From an uncultured Bacteroidaceae bacterium (GTDB taxonomy: Bacteria; Bacteroidota; Bacteroidia; Bacteroidales; Bacteroidaceae): a DNA stretch of 33,436 nucleotides. Below are positions 6,693 through 14,934 of the stretch, piece by piece. The position numbers and the translations under genes were made by a program. The notes under the pieces were generated by a model, which was not told the DNA's origin, made no database searches, and worked only from the letters and a program-made list of their open reading frames with translations. Positions within the stretch are counted from its first letter, which is position 1; every line of letters begins with the position of its first letter. The stretch covers positions 1-33,436 of the forward strand of contig CAJOLI010000014.1 in assembly GCA_905235285.1 (NCBI GenBank), read 5' to 3'.

Positions 6693-7793
6693 ATGAAAAA
6701 GTTTTTATCTTTAGCACTCGCTGCCGCAGCACTCTGCATCGCAGCCTGTACCAACAACGGTTATAAAATCACCGGCACAGCCACAGGCGCTGTCGACGGC
6801 GACACCGTGATGTTGTGCGATTTCGATTGGGAGACCATCGCCACGACCGTCGTCAAGAATGGCCGCTTCGAATTCACAGGAGTTCAGGACACGGCCGCCA
6901 TGCGCCTTGTCGTCTGGACGTCCAATACTCTGCCCGACACACGGATTGCCACTCACGTAGCGCTCGAGAATGCCAACATCACCGTAGAACTCGACACCGC
7001 GGCGAACACGGCAGCCAAGGTCTCTGGCACACCAGCTAACGATGCCCTGACGAAACTGGGCGAGGCGGAGCTGACTATAAACAAGCGTGGCGATGAAATC
7101 TATAAGGTGATGATTGATCAGACTGCCACCGAGGAACAGCAAGCCGAAGCCAAGGAACAACTGGAACAGCTGCAAGAGGAGTTCATCAACCTCTACAAAG
7201 ACTTCATCAAAGCCAATATCTCCAACGTAGCCGGAACGACCTACCTACAGCAGTACGCCTCGATGCTCCCTGATGAGGATGTTGCCACGCTGCTCACACA
7301 AGTGCCGGCAGAGCTCGACAACGCGCAGATGAAAGAACTCCGCGAGGTATATGATGTCAAAGCCCAGACCGCTGTAGGCAAGCCCCTCAAGGACATCACA
7401 GCCACTACGCCCGACGGCAAGCAGCTCGCCGTCTCTGAAGTGGCAGCACAAGCCAAAGTCCTGCTCATCGACTTCTGGGCCAGCTGGTGCGGACCCTGCC
7501 GCGCAGAGATGCCCAACGTCAAGGCCGCCTATGAGAAGTTCCACGCCCAGGGCTTCGAGATCATTGGTGTCAGCCTCGACAGCAAAGACGATGCCTGGAA
7601 GCAGGCCATCAACGACCTCGGAATGACATGGCCACAAATCTCCGACCTCAAGGGGTGGGAATGCGAGGGTGCTGCCGCCTATGGCGTTCGCGCCATCCCC
7701 GCAACCGTCCTCGTCAAGGATGGCACCATCGCAGCCCGCAACCTTCGTGGCGACGAACTGGCCAAGAAAGTTGAAGAGCTTTTAAAAGATTAG
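6693..7793 (+). CDS. Thioredoxin-fold lipoprotein (DUF4369-TlpA type)
   Basis: A 366-residue envelope protein. A lipoprotein signal ends in IAAC with Cys19 as the lipidated residue. Residues about 24-115 look like a DUF4369 domain (YKITGTATGAVDGDTVML), 116-225 are a helical linker rich in Glu/Gln, and 228-366 form a TlpA/AhpC-TSA-like thioredoxin domain with the redox pair WCGPC (265-269). It probably works as a periplasm-facing thiol-disulfide oxidoreductase; many such DUF4369 proteins occur in Bacteroidetes with undefined substrates. It starts 28 nt after ybeY. Its stop codon TAG is the first three bases of a heptad repeat array. Confidence 0.9.
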   Translation: MKKFLSLALAAAALCIAACTNNGYKITGTATGAVDGDTVMLCDFDWETIATTVVKNGRFEFTGVQDTAAMRLVVWTSNTLPDTRIATHVALENANITVELDTAANTAAKVSGTPANDALTKLGEAELTINKRGDEIYKVMIDQTATEEQQAEAKEQLEQLQEEFINLYKDFIKANISNVAGTTYLQQYASMLPDEDVATLLTQVPAELDNAQMKELREVYDVKAQTAVGKPLKDITATTPDGKQLAVSEVAAQAKVLLIDFWASWCGPCRAEMPNVKAAYEKFHAQGFEIIGVSLDSKDDAWKQAINDLGMTWPQISDLKGWECEGAAAYGVRAIPATVLVKDGTIAARNLRGDELAKKVEELLKD

Positions 7794-7840
7794 GAATTAG
7801 AGATTGATTAGAGATTAGAGATTAGGGAATTAGGGATTAT
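7791..7840. repeat. Heptad array (TAGAGAT) joining two genes
   Basis: The units read TAGGAAT, TAGAGAT, a 4-nt TGAT, TAGAGAT, TAGAGAT, an 8-nt TAGGGAAT, TAGGGAT, then TAT of the next start region. The stop codon of the TlpA-like gene is the TAG of the first unit, and the ATG of the VanX-like gene (7839) directly abuts the last. The spacer is therefore essentially all repeat, with no recognisable ribosome binding site. Confidence 0.85.
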
Positions 7841-8555
7841 GACCAAGAATTGTTCATTCTTCACATCTCATTCTTCAATTCTCATAACACTTGCGCTCCT
7901 CCTGGCCCATACACACGCGTGCATGGGTCAAGAGGAGCGTGTCGTCAGTGCCACAGCCAAGGCTATGGCGCGGGCAGGTTATGTCGATGTGACAAGTGTT
8001 GCACCCGACATACATGTAAGTTTAATGTACGCGCGCGAAGACAACTTCACCGGACGCCTTCTCTACAAGGACTTGCGCGAGGCGTACCTGCATCCGCGGG
8101 CTGCCAAGGCGCTGGCCAAAGCGCAAGAGCTGCTGAAGAAGAAACACCCGGAACTAAGCCTCAAGGTCTATGATGCCGCACGGCCCATGCACATTCAGCA
8201 ACAGATGTGGAACGTAGTCAAAGGTACGAAGCAGCAGAACTACGTCAGCAACCCGCGCAACGGCGGAGGACTGCACAACTACGGCATGGCCGTCGACATT
8301 ACGCTCTGCAACGCAGCCACAGGCGACACCATCCCCATGGGCACGCGTGTCGACTTCCTCGGGCCGGCAGCACACACAGATGCCGAAGGCGACCTCGTGC
8401 GCCGCCGCATCATCACGGCCGAGGCTCGCAGAAATCGTGAGCTGCTGCGCGAAGTGATGCACGCCTCTGGCTTCACCGTGCTGCGCACCGAATGGTGGCA
8501 CTTCAACCTCATCAGCCGTGCCGAGGCCCGGCGCACCATGAAACCTATCCCATGA
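7839..8555 (+). CDS. D-alanyl-D-alanine dipeptidase, VanX/DdpX-like (M15)
   Basis: The 238-residue product has the M15D pattern: DAARP with Arg115, zinc ligands in GGGLHNYGMAVDITL (His146, Asp153) and in TEWWHFN (Glu218 catalytic, His221 ligand). Family members cleave D-Ala-D-Ala dipeptide, either for glycopeptide resistance or, more often without vanA/vanH nearby, for peptidoglycan turnover and D-Ala use. No vanA, vanH or regulator is present here, so resistance is unlikely. The N-terminus (residues 1-30) resembles a signal peptide, suggesting envelope location, but residues 5-16 are encoded by a heptad array. The stop overlaps the next start (ATGA). Confidence 0.88.
   Translation: MTKNCSFFTSHSSILITLALLLAHTHACMGQEERVVSATAKAMARAGYVDVTSVAPDIHVSLMYAREDNFTGRLLYKDLREAYLHPRAAKALAKAQELLKKKHPELSLKVYDAARPMHIQQQMWNVVKGTKQQNYVSNPRNGGGLHNYGMAVDITLCNAATGDTIPMGTRVDFLGPAAHTDAEGDLVRRRIITAEARRNRELLREVMHASGFTVLRTEWWHFNLISRAEARRTMKPIP
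7851..7885. repeat. Heptad array (TCTTCAT) inside a coding region
   Basis: Five units in register: TGTTCAT, TCTTCAC, ATCTCAT, TCTTCAA, TTCTCAT. They begin 12 nt after the VanX-like start codon and encode most of the hydrophilic-to-hydrophobic transition of its leader (CSFFTSHSSILI). Only ten bases separate this array from the different array at 7791-7840. Confidence 0.75.
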
Positions 8556-9808
8556 CCGCCAACGAACAGTTCGTCCGCGACAACGCCCACGCTGACGTAA
8601 GGCAGCTGGCGTTGCGGCGCCCGCCCGCTGGCGTCGACCTGCGCTGGGCCTTGCAGCAGATTGAGGGGCGCCAGCTGGCAGCCCGCAAGTTGCCGCGCTG
8701 GGCTGCTACCGACGGCCTGTGGTTTCCCCCGCGCCTCAGCCTTGAGCAATGTTCAAGCGAAGCGACGGCTGACTACAAGCGCGACCTCGCCGCACGGCTC
8801 TGCAGCACGCCCTCCTGCACGCCAGAGAAAGAGGCCACCACATTGCAGGAGCAGAAAGAGGAAAATCTATTCGTAGACCTCACCGCCGGTTTAGGTGTGG
8901 ACTTCACGGCTATAGCCCCGCTTTTCAGCAACGCCATCTACGTCGAACGCGACCACGAGCTCTGCCGCTTAGCGCGGCATAACCTGCCCCTCCTCGGCTT
9001 GCACGACGCCCAAGTCCGCGAGGGCCTGGCCGAAGACTTCCTCGCTGAAGACTGGCAAGCAACCCTTATCATGATTGACCCGGCACGACGCGACACCAGA
9101 GGGCGAAAGACAGTGCTTATCGAGGATTGCACACCCGACATCTGCTCGCTGCAGCACCAACTGCGCAGCCATTCCCGCTACGTCATCATCAAGCTGTCGC
9201 CCATGCTCGACATCAAGGCCGCCCTCCGTGCCCTCGAGAACATTGCTGAGGTTCACGTCGTAGGCGCAGACGGCGAATGTAAAGAACTGCTGTTCGTGAT
9301 GACCAGCCAGGGCGCACGACAACTGCCATCCCCCTCTGCCGCCTCGGTTCCTGATATTCCTATATTCTGCGCCGACGGCAACCGTGCGCTGAGCTTCACC
9401 TATGCAGAAGAAGCGGCAGCCCCTCTCGTGCTGGCTGACAGCCTCTGCACTTACATCTACGAGCCTTCTGCCACGATGATGAAGGCGGCACCTTTCCGCA
9501 CACTCTGCCAGCTCTTCCCAGGGCTGACGAAGCTGGCACCAGACACGCATCTCTACACCTCCGACACACTGCTGCCCCGCTTCCCGGGCCGCACGTGGCG
9601 ACTACTCGACCATTGCTCCTTCGCCAAGGCCGACTTGCGCCGCCTACTCTCTGGAGTTAATGCCGCCGAGCTCAGCACACGCGGATTCCCCATAGGCGTT
9701 GCAGCTCTGCGCCGCCAGCTGCACTTGCGCGAGGGAGGCACGGCACACCTCATCGCCACTACCCTATCCGACGGCTCGCGCCGCCTGCTTCGCGTAGAGC
9801 CAGCATAA
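8552..9808 (+). CDS. THUMP-like class I SAM methyltransferase (PG_1098 type)
   Basis: Starting at the ATG at 8552, which overlaps the preceding stop as ATGA, the protein has 418 residues. The N-terminal DVRQLALRRP-VDLRWALQQIEGRQLAARKLP region is typical of the Bacteroidetes THUMP-like methyltransferase family. The SAM-binding motif I FVDLTAGLGVD (107-117) and a catalytic-site-like DPARRD (176-181) follow, then a ferredoxin-like and THUMP-like C-terminal part ending in the family block RGFPIGVAALRRQLHLREGG. A nucleic-acid (probably RNA) methyltransferase is the likely role; the substrate is not known to me. A longer frame upstream to 8492 exists, but it overlaps the VanX-like gene and lacks conserved sequence. 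Confidence 0.85.
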   Translation: MTANEQFVRDNAHADVRQLALRRPPAGVDLRWALQQIEGRQLAARKLPRWAATDGLWFPPRLSLEQCSSEATADYKRDLAARLCSTPSCTPEKEATTLQEQKEENLFVDLTAGLGVDFTAIAPLFSNAIYVERDHELCRLARHNLPLLGLHDAQVREGLAEDFLAEDWQATLIMIDPARRDTRGRKTVLIEDCTPDICSLQHQLRSHSRYVIIKLSPMLDIKAALRALENIAEVHVVGADGECKELLFVMTSQGARQLPSPSAASVPDIPIFCADGNRALSFTYAEEAAAPLVLADSLCTYIYEPSATMMKAAPFRTLCQLFPGLTKLAPDTHLYTSDTLLPRFPGRTWRLLDHCSFAKADLRRLLSGVNAAELSTRGFPIGVAALRRQLHLREGGTAHLIATTLSDGSRRLLRVEPA

Positions 9809-9859
9809 GATTAAAGGGGGCAGTCCGGAAATCCAAATGGAAACATTCTTGTATTAACA

Positions 9860-9883
9860 AAGCCTCCCGGTGTCGGGAGGCTT
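9860..9883 (-). terminator. Strong hairpin between convergent methyltransferase and tRNA-His
   Basis: AAGCCTCCCG and CGGGAGGCTT form a perfect 10-bp stem with a GTGT loop. On the minus strand it is followed by TGTTAATAC, a weak T tract, and on the plus strand by AGAATG. It most likely ends the tRNA-His transcript and may also stop readthrough from the plus-strand operon. Confidence 0.6.
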
Positions 9884-9892
9884 AGAATGAAG

Positions 9893-9929
9893 AATGCCTG
9901 CGCTGACCATACGGGTCTGTGCAGGCATT
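9893..9929. other. Two-part hairpin downstream of tRNA-His
   Basis: AATGCCTGC (9893-9901) and GCAGGCATT (9921-9929) form a perfect 9-bp outer stem, and GACC/GGTC (9905-9908, 9914-9917) form an inner stem. There is no T tract on either side. It lies between the tRNA and the GC-rich hairpin, so it would form in the tRNA-His precursor trailer. A processing structure or small RNA is possible. Confidence 0.6.
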
Positions 9930-9956
9930 GCTATTGAAAAGAGTGATTTTCCGGAG

Positions 9957-10031
9957 GGTGACTAGTGGGACTCGAACCCACGACATTCAGAACCACAATC
10001 TGACGCTCTAACCAACTGAACTATAGTCACC
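9957..10031 (-). tRNA. tRNA-His (GUG)
   Basis: On the minus strand a 75-nt cloverleaf is visible. The 5' end GGTGACT pairs with 3' AGTCACC, including the histidine-specific extra 5' G opposite the discriminator C. The anticodon loop is TTGTGGT (anticodon GTG) on a CAGA/TCTG stem, and the T arm contains GGGTTCGAGTCCC. The 3' CCA is not encoded (CACC is followed by CTCC), so it must be added after transcription. Confidence 0.97.
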
Positions 10032-10071
10032 ATGTCGCAGCTCTCACGGAACTGCTCTGCTTTAGCGGCGG

Positions 10072-10079
10072 CAAAGGTA
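10072..10079 (-). promoter_or_regulatory. -7 box (TACCTTTG) of tRNA-His
   Basis: TACCTTTG on the minus strand lies 41 nt upstream of the tRNA 5' end, giving a precursor leader of about 35 nt. No exact TTTG is found 19-21 nt upstream. Confidence 0.6.
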
Positions 10080-10253
10080 AAAATAATAATTAAAAGAGGA
10101 AAGAGAAAAGCAAAAAAAAATGTCGCACCGAGTCTTTTTTTTGTTTTTTTGACCTTTCGGCTCCGCTAATCACACTTTTTCTCAAGGTACTGGCACTCTA
10201 AGTCTTCTATCTTGCGCACGTTCTATTTTTCACTCTCCCTAAAATAAATTCGC

Positions 10254-10281
10254 CATTCGTCACTCGTCATTCGTCATTTCT
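10254..10281. repeat. Heptad array (CATTCGT), four units
   Basis: CATTCGT, CACTCGT, CATTCGT, CATTTCT in register. It ends three bases before the topB -7 box, so the array occupies the place where a -33 element would be expected. Confidence 0.75.
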
Positions 10282-10284
10282 TTG

Positions 10285-10292
10285 TATCTTTG
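10285..10292 (+). promoter_or_regulatory. -7 box (TATCTTTG) of topB
   Basis: TATCTTTG matches TAnnTTTG. The predicted start near 10298 leaves about 20 nt before the topB ATG at 10318. This position also argues against the earlier in-frame ATG at 10282, which would precede the transcript start. Confidence 0.65.
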
Positions 10293-10317
10293 CGCTCGAA
10301 TTGCGAAATCGACGAAG

Positions 10318-12240
10318 ATGATTGTTTGTATCGCAGAGAAACCATCTGTGGCACGCGACATAGCACGCGTGCTCGGCGCTACGGATGAGCGTCAAGGCTA
10401 CATGGAAGGCAATGGGTATCAGGTGACGTGGACCTTCGGCCACCTGTGCGAGCTCAAGGCCCCGGCTGACTATACGCCGATGTGGCGCTCCTGGAGTCTG
10501 GCACAGCTGCCAATGGTGCCCCCACGCTTCGGCATCCGCCTGAAGGACGACAAGGGCGTCGAGCGTCAGTTTGCCATCATCGAGAAGTTGATGCAGGCTG
10601 CAGACAGCATCATCAACTGCGGCGATGCCGGCCAGGAGGGCGAACTCATACAGCGCTGGGTAATGCAGAAAGCCGGCGCACGATGCCCCGTGCAGCGACT
10701 TTGGATAAGCTCGCTCACCGAGGAAGCCATACGCGAAGGCTTCCAGCAACTGAAAGACCAGAGAGAGTACCAGAGCCTCTACGAGGCAGGTCTCTGCCGC
10801 GCCATCGGCGACTGGATGCTGGGCATGAACGCCACCCGCCTCTACACGCTGAAGTATGGCTCCAACCGCCAAGTGCTCTCCATAGGGCGCGTGCAGACGC
10901 CCACACTCGCACTCATCGTCAACCGCCAGCACGAGATCGACAACTTCAAGCCCGAGACCTACTGGGTCCTCACCACCATCTACCGCGACACCACCTTCAC
11001 GGCCGTCATGGAAGAAGGCGACCGCGGCTTCCGCAGCCAGGAGGAGGGGCAGCGAGCCCTCGATGCCATCAGAGAGCTACCATTCACCGTCACCTCCGTA
11101 GAGAAGAAAGCAGGCAAGGAAGCGCCGCCGCGACTCTTCGACCTCACCTCGCTGCAGGTGGAGTGCAACAAGAAATTCGGCTACTCCGCCGAGCAAACAC
11201 TCGGACTCATTCAAAGCCTTTACGAGAAGAAGGTAGCCACCTACCCGCGCGTCGACACCACTTTCCTGCCAGACGATGTCTATCCCAAATGCCCGCAGAT
11301 ACTCGCCGCCATGACACCCTACGCCGGCTTCATACAACCCCTCATGGCCGACGGCAAGAAGCTGAAGAAAAGTTCAAAGGTCTTCGACAACTCAAAAGTC
11401 ACTGACCACCACGCCATCATCCCGACCAACGTGCCCGTGACGTCGGCCTCCCTCAACAACATGGAGAAGCGCGTCTACGATCTCATCGCACGCCGTTTCA
11501 TCGGAGCTTTCTATCCCGAATGCAAGTTCGAGCAGACCACCGTGCTCGGCGAAGTGCGTAGCGAAGGTCTTCACGCTGCCACCTTCGACGATGTCATACC
11601 ATTCAAGGCAACAGGCAAGCGCATCATAGACCCCGCATGGCGCGTCCTATGGGAGCGGAAGCGACCCGTGGCCGACGCTGCCGCACCAGCCATTGCCAAC
11701 CCCGAGGGCGCCACCGATGCCGCCAACCCCGACAGCCAGGAGGAGCGCCCGCAAGATGAGGAGCGCACACTACCCTCCTTCCGCAAAGGCGAGAGCGGTC
11801 CCCACCAGCCCAATCTGGCTGAGAAACAGACAACACCGCCCAAGCCCTATACCGAGGCTACGCTGCTGCGAGCCATGGAGACAGCCGGCAAACTCGTCGA
11901 CGACGACGAGCTGCGCGATGCTCTCAAGGAGAACGGCATAGGACGGCCATCGACGCGCGCGGCCATCATAGAGACACTCTTCAAACGCGACTACATTCGT
12001 CGCGTGCGCAAGAGTCTGGCACCTACCCCCACCGGCGTGGCACTCATAGGTCTCATCCACGAGGAGCTGCTCAAGAGCGCCGAACTGACAGGCATCTGGG
12101 AGCGCAAACTCCGACAAATAGAGCGCCACGAATACGACGCACGCCAGTTCATTGAAGAGCTGCGACAAATGGTCAGCGACATAGTGCTCGCCGTCATGCA
12201 GGACAACAGCAACCGCCACGTCGCCAATCCCACACCTTAA
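10318..12240 (+). CDS. topB: DNA topoisomerase III
   Basis: From ATG 10318 the protein has 640 residues. It is a type IA topoisomerase: TOPRIM domain at the N-terminus with AEKPS (Glu7) and the acidic motif GDAGQEGE (102-109), and the active-site Tyr309 in ATYPRVDT. In the acidic motif the second Asp of the usual DxDxE is Gly, a variant I recall in other Bacteroidetes topoisomerases III. A low-complexity Ala/Pro/Glu linker (about residues 455-515) precedes the conserved TEATLLRAME and GIGRPSTRAAIIETL blocks (about 519-560). There is no C-terminal zinc finger. It decatenates DNA and resolves recombination intermediates. It is a single-gene unit; copies on mobile elements exist elsewhere, but no mobility genes are near. 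Confidence 0.94.
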   Translation: MIVCIAEKPSVARDIARVLGATDERQGYMEGNGYQVTWTFGHLCELKAPADYTPMWRSWSLAQLPMVPPRFGIRLKDDKGVERQFAIIEKLMQAADSIINCGDAGQEGELIQRWVMQKAGARCPVQRLWISSLTEEAIREGFQQLKDQREYQSLYEAGLCRAIGDWMLGMNATRLYTLKYGSNRQVLSIGRVQTPTLALIVNRQHEIDNFKPETYWVLTTIYRDTTFTAVMEEGDRGFRSQEEGQRALDAIRELPFTVTSVEKKAGKEAPPRLFDLTSLQVECNKKFGYSAEQTLGLIQSLYEKKVATYPRVDTTFLPDDVYPKCPQILAAMTPYAGFIQPLMADGKKLKKSSKVFDNSKVTDHHAIIPTNVPVTSASLNNMEKRVYDLIARRFIGAFYPECKFEQTTVLGEVRSEGLHAATFDDVIPFKATGKRIIDPAWRVLWERKRPVADAAAPAIANPEGATDAANPDSQEERPQDEERTLPSFRKGESGPHQPNLAEKQTTPPKPYTEATLLRAMETAGKLVDDDELRDALKENGIGRPSTRAAIIETLFKRDYIRRVRKSLAPTPTGVALIGLIHEELLKSAELTGIWERKLRQIERHEYDARQFIEELRQMVSDIVLAVMQDNSNRHVANPTP

Positions 12241-12354
12241 CACGCGCGGACAAAAATCTCACAACCGACGTGAATCTAAAGTTCGCTCGGTGCCTGCAAC
12301 GAATGACACGTCAAGAATCCATTCAAATATTCAGGTCCTGTTACTTATAAAAAA

Positions 12355-12381
12355 ATCAGCTTTCGGAATCCGAAAGCTGAT
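12355..12381 (-). terminator. Terminator of the yceD-der operon
   Basis: ATCAGCTTTCGG (12355-12366) and CCGAAAGCTGAT (12370-12381) form a perfect 12-bp stem with a 3-nt loop, followed on the minus strand by seven T. It starts 9 nt after the der stop codon and is the strongest terminator in the window. Confidence 0.93.
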
Positions 12382-12389
12382 GCGGGTCT

Positions 12390-13697
12390 CTACTTCTGGC
12401 GGATGAAGATATTAATGGGCGTGCCGGAGAAGTTCCAACGCTCGCGTATCTTGTTCTCGAGGAAGCGGCGGTACGGCTCCTTGATGTACTGCGGCAGGTT
12501 GGCGTAGAAGACGAAGGAAGGAATTCGCGTGTCAGGTAGCTGCGAGCAGTACTTAATCTTGATGTACTTACCTTTCATCGACGGTGGCGGGTAGGCCTCG
12601 ATGAGCGGCAGCATCTCGGCGTTGAGGCGTGTTGTTCCTACTCGTGCGCGGCGGTGCTTGTCGACTTCGGCTGCCGTCTCGAGAACTTTGAAGATGCGTT
12701 GTTTGGTAAGCGCTGAGGCAAAGATGATGTCGAAATCGGTGAAGGGCGCCATGCGCTCGCGTATGGTATCTTCAAAGAACTTGATGGCTGTGGTGGACTT
12801 ATCCTCAACGAGGTCCCATTTATTAACCACGACAACGAGTCCTTTCTGGTTGCGCTGTATGAGCGAGAAGATGTTGAGGTCCTGCGCTTCGATGCCACGT
12901 GTGGCGTCGAGCATGAGGATGCATACGTCGGAGTTCTCGATAGCGCGTATGGAGCGCATGACGCTGTAAAACTCAAGGTCCTCGCTGACCTTTGACTTAC
13001 GGCGTATGCCGGCGGTGTCAACGAGGAGGAAGTCGAAGCCGAACTTCTGATAGTGGGTGTAGATGCTGTCGCGCGTAGTGCCTGCTATGTCGGTGACGAT
13101 ATGTCGCTCTTCGCCGATGAAGGCGTTTGTGAGGCTCGACTTGCCCACGTTGGGGCGCCCTACGACGGCAATGCGCGGTAGGTCGAGGTTGTCCTGGAGC
13201 TCACTGGCCTTCGGCAGTTTCTCGAGCACGAGGTCGAGAAGGTCGCCAGTGCCGCTGCCTGTGGCAGCACTGATGCAGAAGGGGTCTCCGAGTCCGAGGC
13301 TGTAGAAGTCGGCGGCGAGCCACTGCTGGTCGCCGTTGTCGGTTTTGTTGGCCACGAGTATTACTGGCTTCTCTGAGCGGCGGAGTATGGCTGCCACGGC
13401 CTCGTCAAGGTCGGTGACGCCGGTGTTGATGTCAACGAGAAAGAGGATGCAGTCAGCCTCTTCGGTGGCGAGGGTAACTTGCTTGCGGATTTCTTCCTCG
13501 AAGATGTCATCGCTGTTGACGACCCAGCCGCCAGTGTCGACGACGGAGAACTCGCGACCCACCCACTCACATTTGCCATACTGGCGGTCGCGTGTGGTGC
13601 CAGCCTCTTCGGAAACGATGGCGTGGCGGGTCTTCGTGAGACGGTTGAAAAGGGTGGACTTGCCCACGTTGGGGCGTCCTACTATAGCTACTAACAT
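12390..13697 (-). CDS. der: Ribosome-associated GTPase Der (EngA)
   Basis: The 435-residue protein has two tandem GTPase domains, each with its own P-loop: GRPNVGKST (7-15) and GRPNVGKSS (180-188). Each also has the G2/G3 elements (AGTTRD; DTGGW and DTAGI) and a NKxD base motif (NKTD 117-120; NKWD in the second domain). A C-terminal KH-like domain (about 350-435) ends the protein. This double-G arrangement is unique to Der, which is needed for 50S subunit assembly. It is the last gene of the operon, before a strong terminator, 39 nt after the GH43-like gene. Confidence 0.98.
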   Translation of the reverse strand: MLVAIVGRPNVGKSTLFNRLTKTRHAIVSEEAGTTRDRQYGKCEWVGREFSVVDTGGWVVNSDDIFEEEIRKQVTLATEEADCILFLVDINTGVTDLDEAVAAILRRSEKPVILVANKTDNGDQQWLAADFYSLGLGDPFCISAATGSGTGDLLDLVLEKLPKASELQDNLDLPRIAVVGRPNVGKSSLTNAFIGEERHIVTDIAGTTRDSIYTHYQKFGFDFLLVDTAGIRRKSKVSEDLEFYSVMRSIRAIENSDVCILMLDATRGIEAQDLNIFSLIQRNQKGLVVVVNKWDLVEDKSTTAIKFFEDTIRERMAPFTDFDIIFASALTKQRIFKVLETAAEVDKHRRARVGTTRLNAEMLPLIEAYPPPSMKGKYIKIKYCSQLPDTRIPSFVFYANLPQYIKEPYRRFLENKIRERWNFSGTPINIFIRQK

Positions 13698-13720
13698 ATT
13701 GTTTCACGGCCTGCGCCGTA

Positions 13721-13748
13721 GTTCAATTTTCAATGTTCAAAGTTCATC
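13721..13748. repeat. Heptad array (GTTCAAT) containing the GH43-like stop codon
   Basis: GTTCAAT, TTTCAAT, GTTCAAA, GTTCATC in register. On the minus strand the third unit supplies the TGA stop (13737-13739), and the preceding codons Asp-Glu-Leu come from the third and fourth units. The array fills most of the gap to der. Confidence 0.7.
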
Positions 13749-14894
13749 ACTCCAACTATCGGCCCAAGGGATTACGGGTGTACCCTGGTCGCTGAAGCGA
13801 ATTGGCAACCAGATGTGGAGGCTGCGCGCGAGGTGTCGAGGGTTCCATATATCGGCCATGAAGATGAGGCGTCCGTTGAGGCGGCAGATGTAGTTGCCCT
13901 GAGCGCCGAAGGTCTTGTTAGCCGGCATGTCGTGGTAACCCGTGGCCTGGCCTGTGAAGGGCGACGGCAGTTGAGTCCACGGTCCCCAGATGTTCTTGGA
14001 TGTGAACATGCGTGCCTCGTTGGGTGCCCAGCCTGTGCAGCCTGAGCAGATGAGCCAGTAGTCGTCGCCTTGGCGGAAGAGACAGGGCGCCTCATTCTGT
14101 CCTCCGGGTGCTACCATGACGTATCGTCCCGTGAAACCAAGGTAGTCGTCGGAGAGCTCGCTGATGAGCAGCGTGAGGTTCTCCTGCGAAGAAGTGATGT
14201 GGTATGCGCGGCCGTCGGTGTCGGTAAAGACAGTTTGGTCGCGACTCATCTGCCCGCCGGCCATGTCGCGCCAAAGGTACATTCCTTTCTCTACCTCAAC
14301 GCGCCACTGGGGCGTCCACCACTCTTTCCAGGCGCTGGCATCAGTCTGCTTGGCAGCCTCTATGTCAGCCTCCGACATATTGAGAGGCCATGTCTGAGCA
14401 TGCAGGCGTGTGCTGCGAACGAAGCGGAAAGGTCCCGTAGGACTCTCGCTCTCGGCGAATGCCACGCGTGCGGCGTCGTAGCCGCGCCCTTTCAGCTCGA
14501 GATGGAAGAGCATGACGAAGCGTTGTGTACGCTCGTTCCATAGCACTTTTGGGCGCTCCATGATGCAACCTCGCTCGATGTCGCTGCCGGCATCGGGACT
14601 GGTCTGTAGGGCCAGACCTTCATCAGTCCAGTGAATCAGGTCGGCTGACGAGTAGACAGCGATGCCTCCGTCCATGGTGTAGCCGCGGTCGGGGCGTTGT
14701 TCGCCGTACCAGTAGTAAGTGCTGCCATGCTGGAGCACGCACCCTCCGTGTGCATTGATGTGCCTGCCGTTGGTGTCTGGCCACAGTTGCCCGTTGAGGG
14801 GTTTAGTCTCTTGCGCGCAGACAGCAGCCAGCGAGGCAGCCAGGAAGCAGAGTATGGCCCATGCTCTGCCCGTCGTGTCGTGTCGTGTGTTCAT
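13737..14894 (-). CDS. Secreted GH43-like glycoside hydrolase
   Basis: From ATG 14894 the protein has 385 residues; a TTG four codons earlier is possible but lies in a small hairpin. A signal peptide (RAWAILCFLAASLAAVCAQ) is followed by a five-bladed beta-propeller pattern: NAHGGCVLQHGSTYYWYGE near residue 50, YSSADLIHWTDEG, ERPKVLWNERTQRFVMLFH, DETD-like blades, and EAPCLFRQGDDYWLICSGCTGW. It resembles the GH43 branch with galactan 1,3-beta-galactosidases (subfamily 24) by the INAHGG block; this is from memory, so the substrate is uncertain. It sits between era and der, 40 and 39 nt away, an unusual place for a polysaccharide-degrading enzyme. Confidence 0.8.
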   Translation of the reverse strand: MNTRHDTTGRAWAILCFLAASLAAVCAQETKPLNGQLWPDTNGRHINAHGGCVLQHGSTYYWYGEQRPDRGYTMDGGIAVYSSADLIHWTDEGLALQTSPDAGSDIERGCIMERPKVLWNERTQRFVMLFHLELKGRGYDAARVAFAESESPTGPFRFVRSTRLHAQTWPLNMSEADIEAAKQTDASAWKEWWTPQWRVEVEKGMYLWRDMAGGQMSRDQTVFTDTDGRAYHITSSQENLTLLISELSDDYLGFTGRYVMVAPGGQNEAPCLFRQGDDYWLICSGCTGWAPNEARMFTSKNIWGPWTQLPSPFTGQATGYHDMPANKTFGAQGNYICRLNGRLIFMADIWNPRHLARSLHIWLPIRFSDQGTPVIPWADSWSDEL

Positions 14895-14934
14895 AGTCGC
14901 GGGCAAAGCCCGTAAGTTTTGATTCTAATAGGAG

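Noticed and set aside
7839-8555. Vancomycin-resistance gene vanX
   Set aside because: The enzyme family fits, but no vanA/vanH ligase and dehydrogenase genes or vanRS are present; a housekeeping or turnover dipeptidase is more likely.
10101-10160. Possible terminator between A and T tracts upstream of topB
   Set aside because: The A run and T runs flank GTCGCACCGAGTC, which does not form a convincing GC stem.
10482-11405. Plus-strand frame (307 codons) inside topB in another phase
   Set aside because: Its product is Arg/His-rich and it overlaps conserved topoisomerase motifs in the true frame.
10318-12240. topB as a sign of a conjugative element
   Set aside because: No tra, mob, integrase or plasmid genes are found around it, and the neighbours are ordinary chromosomal genes.
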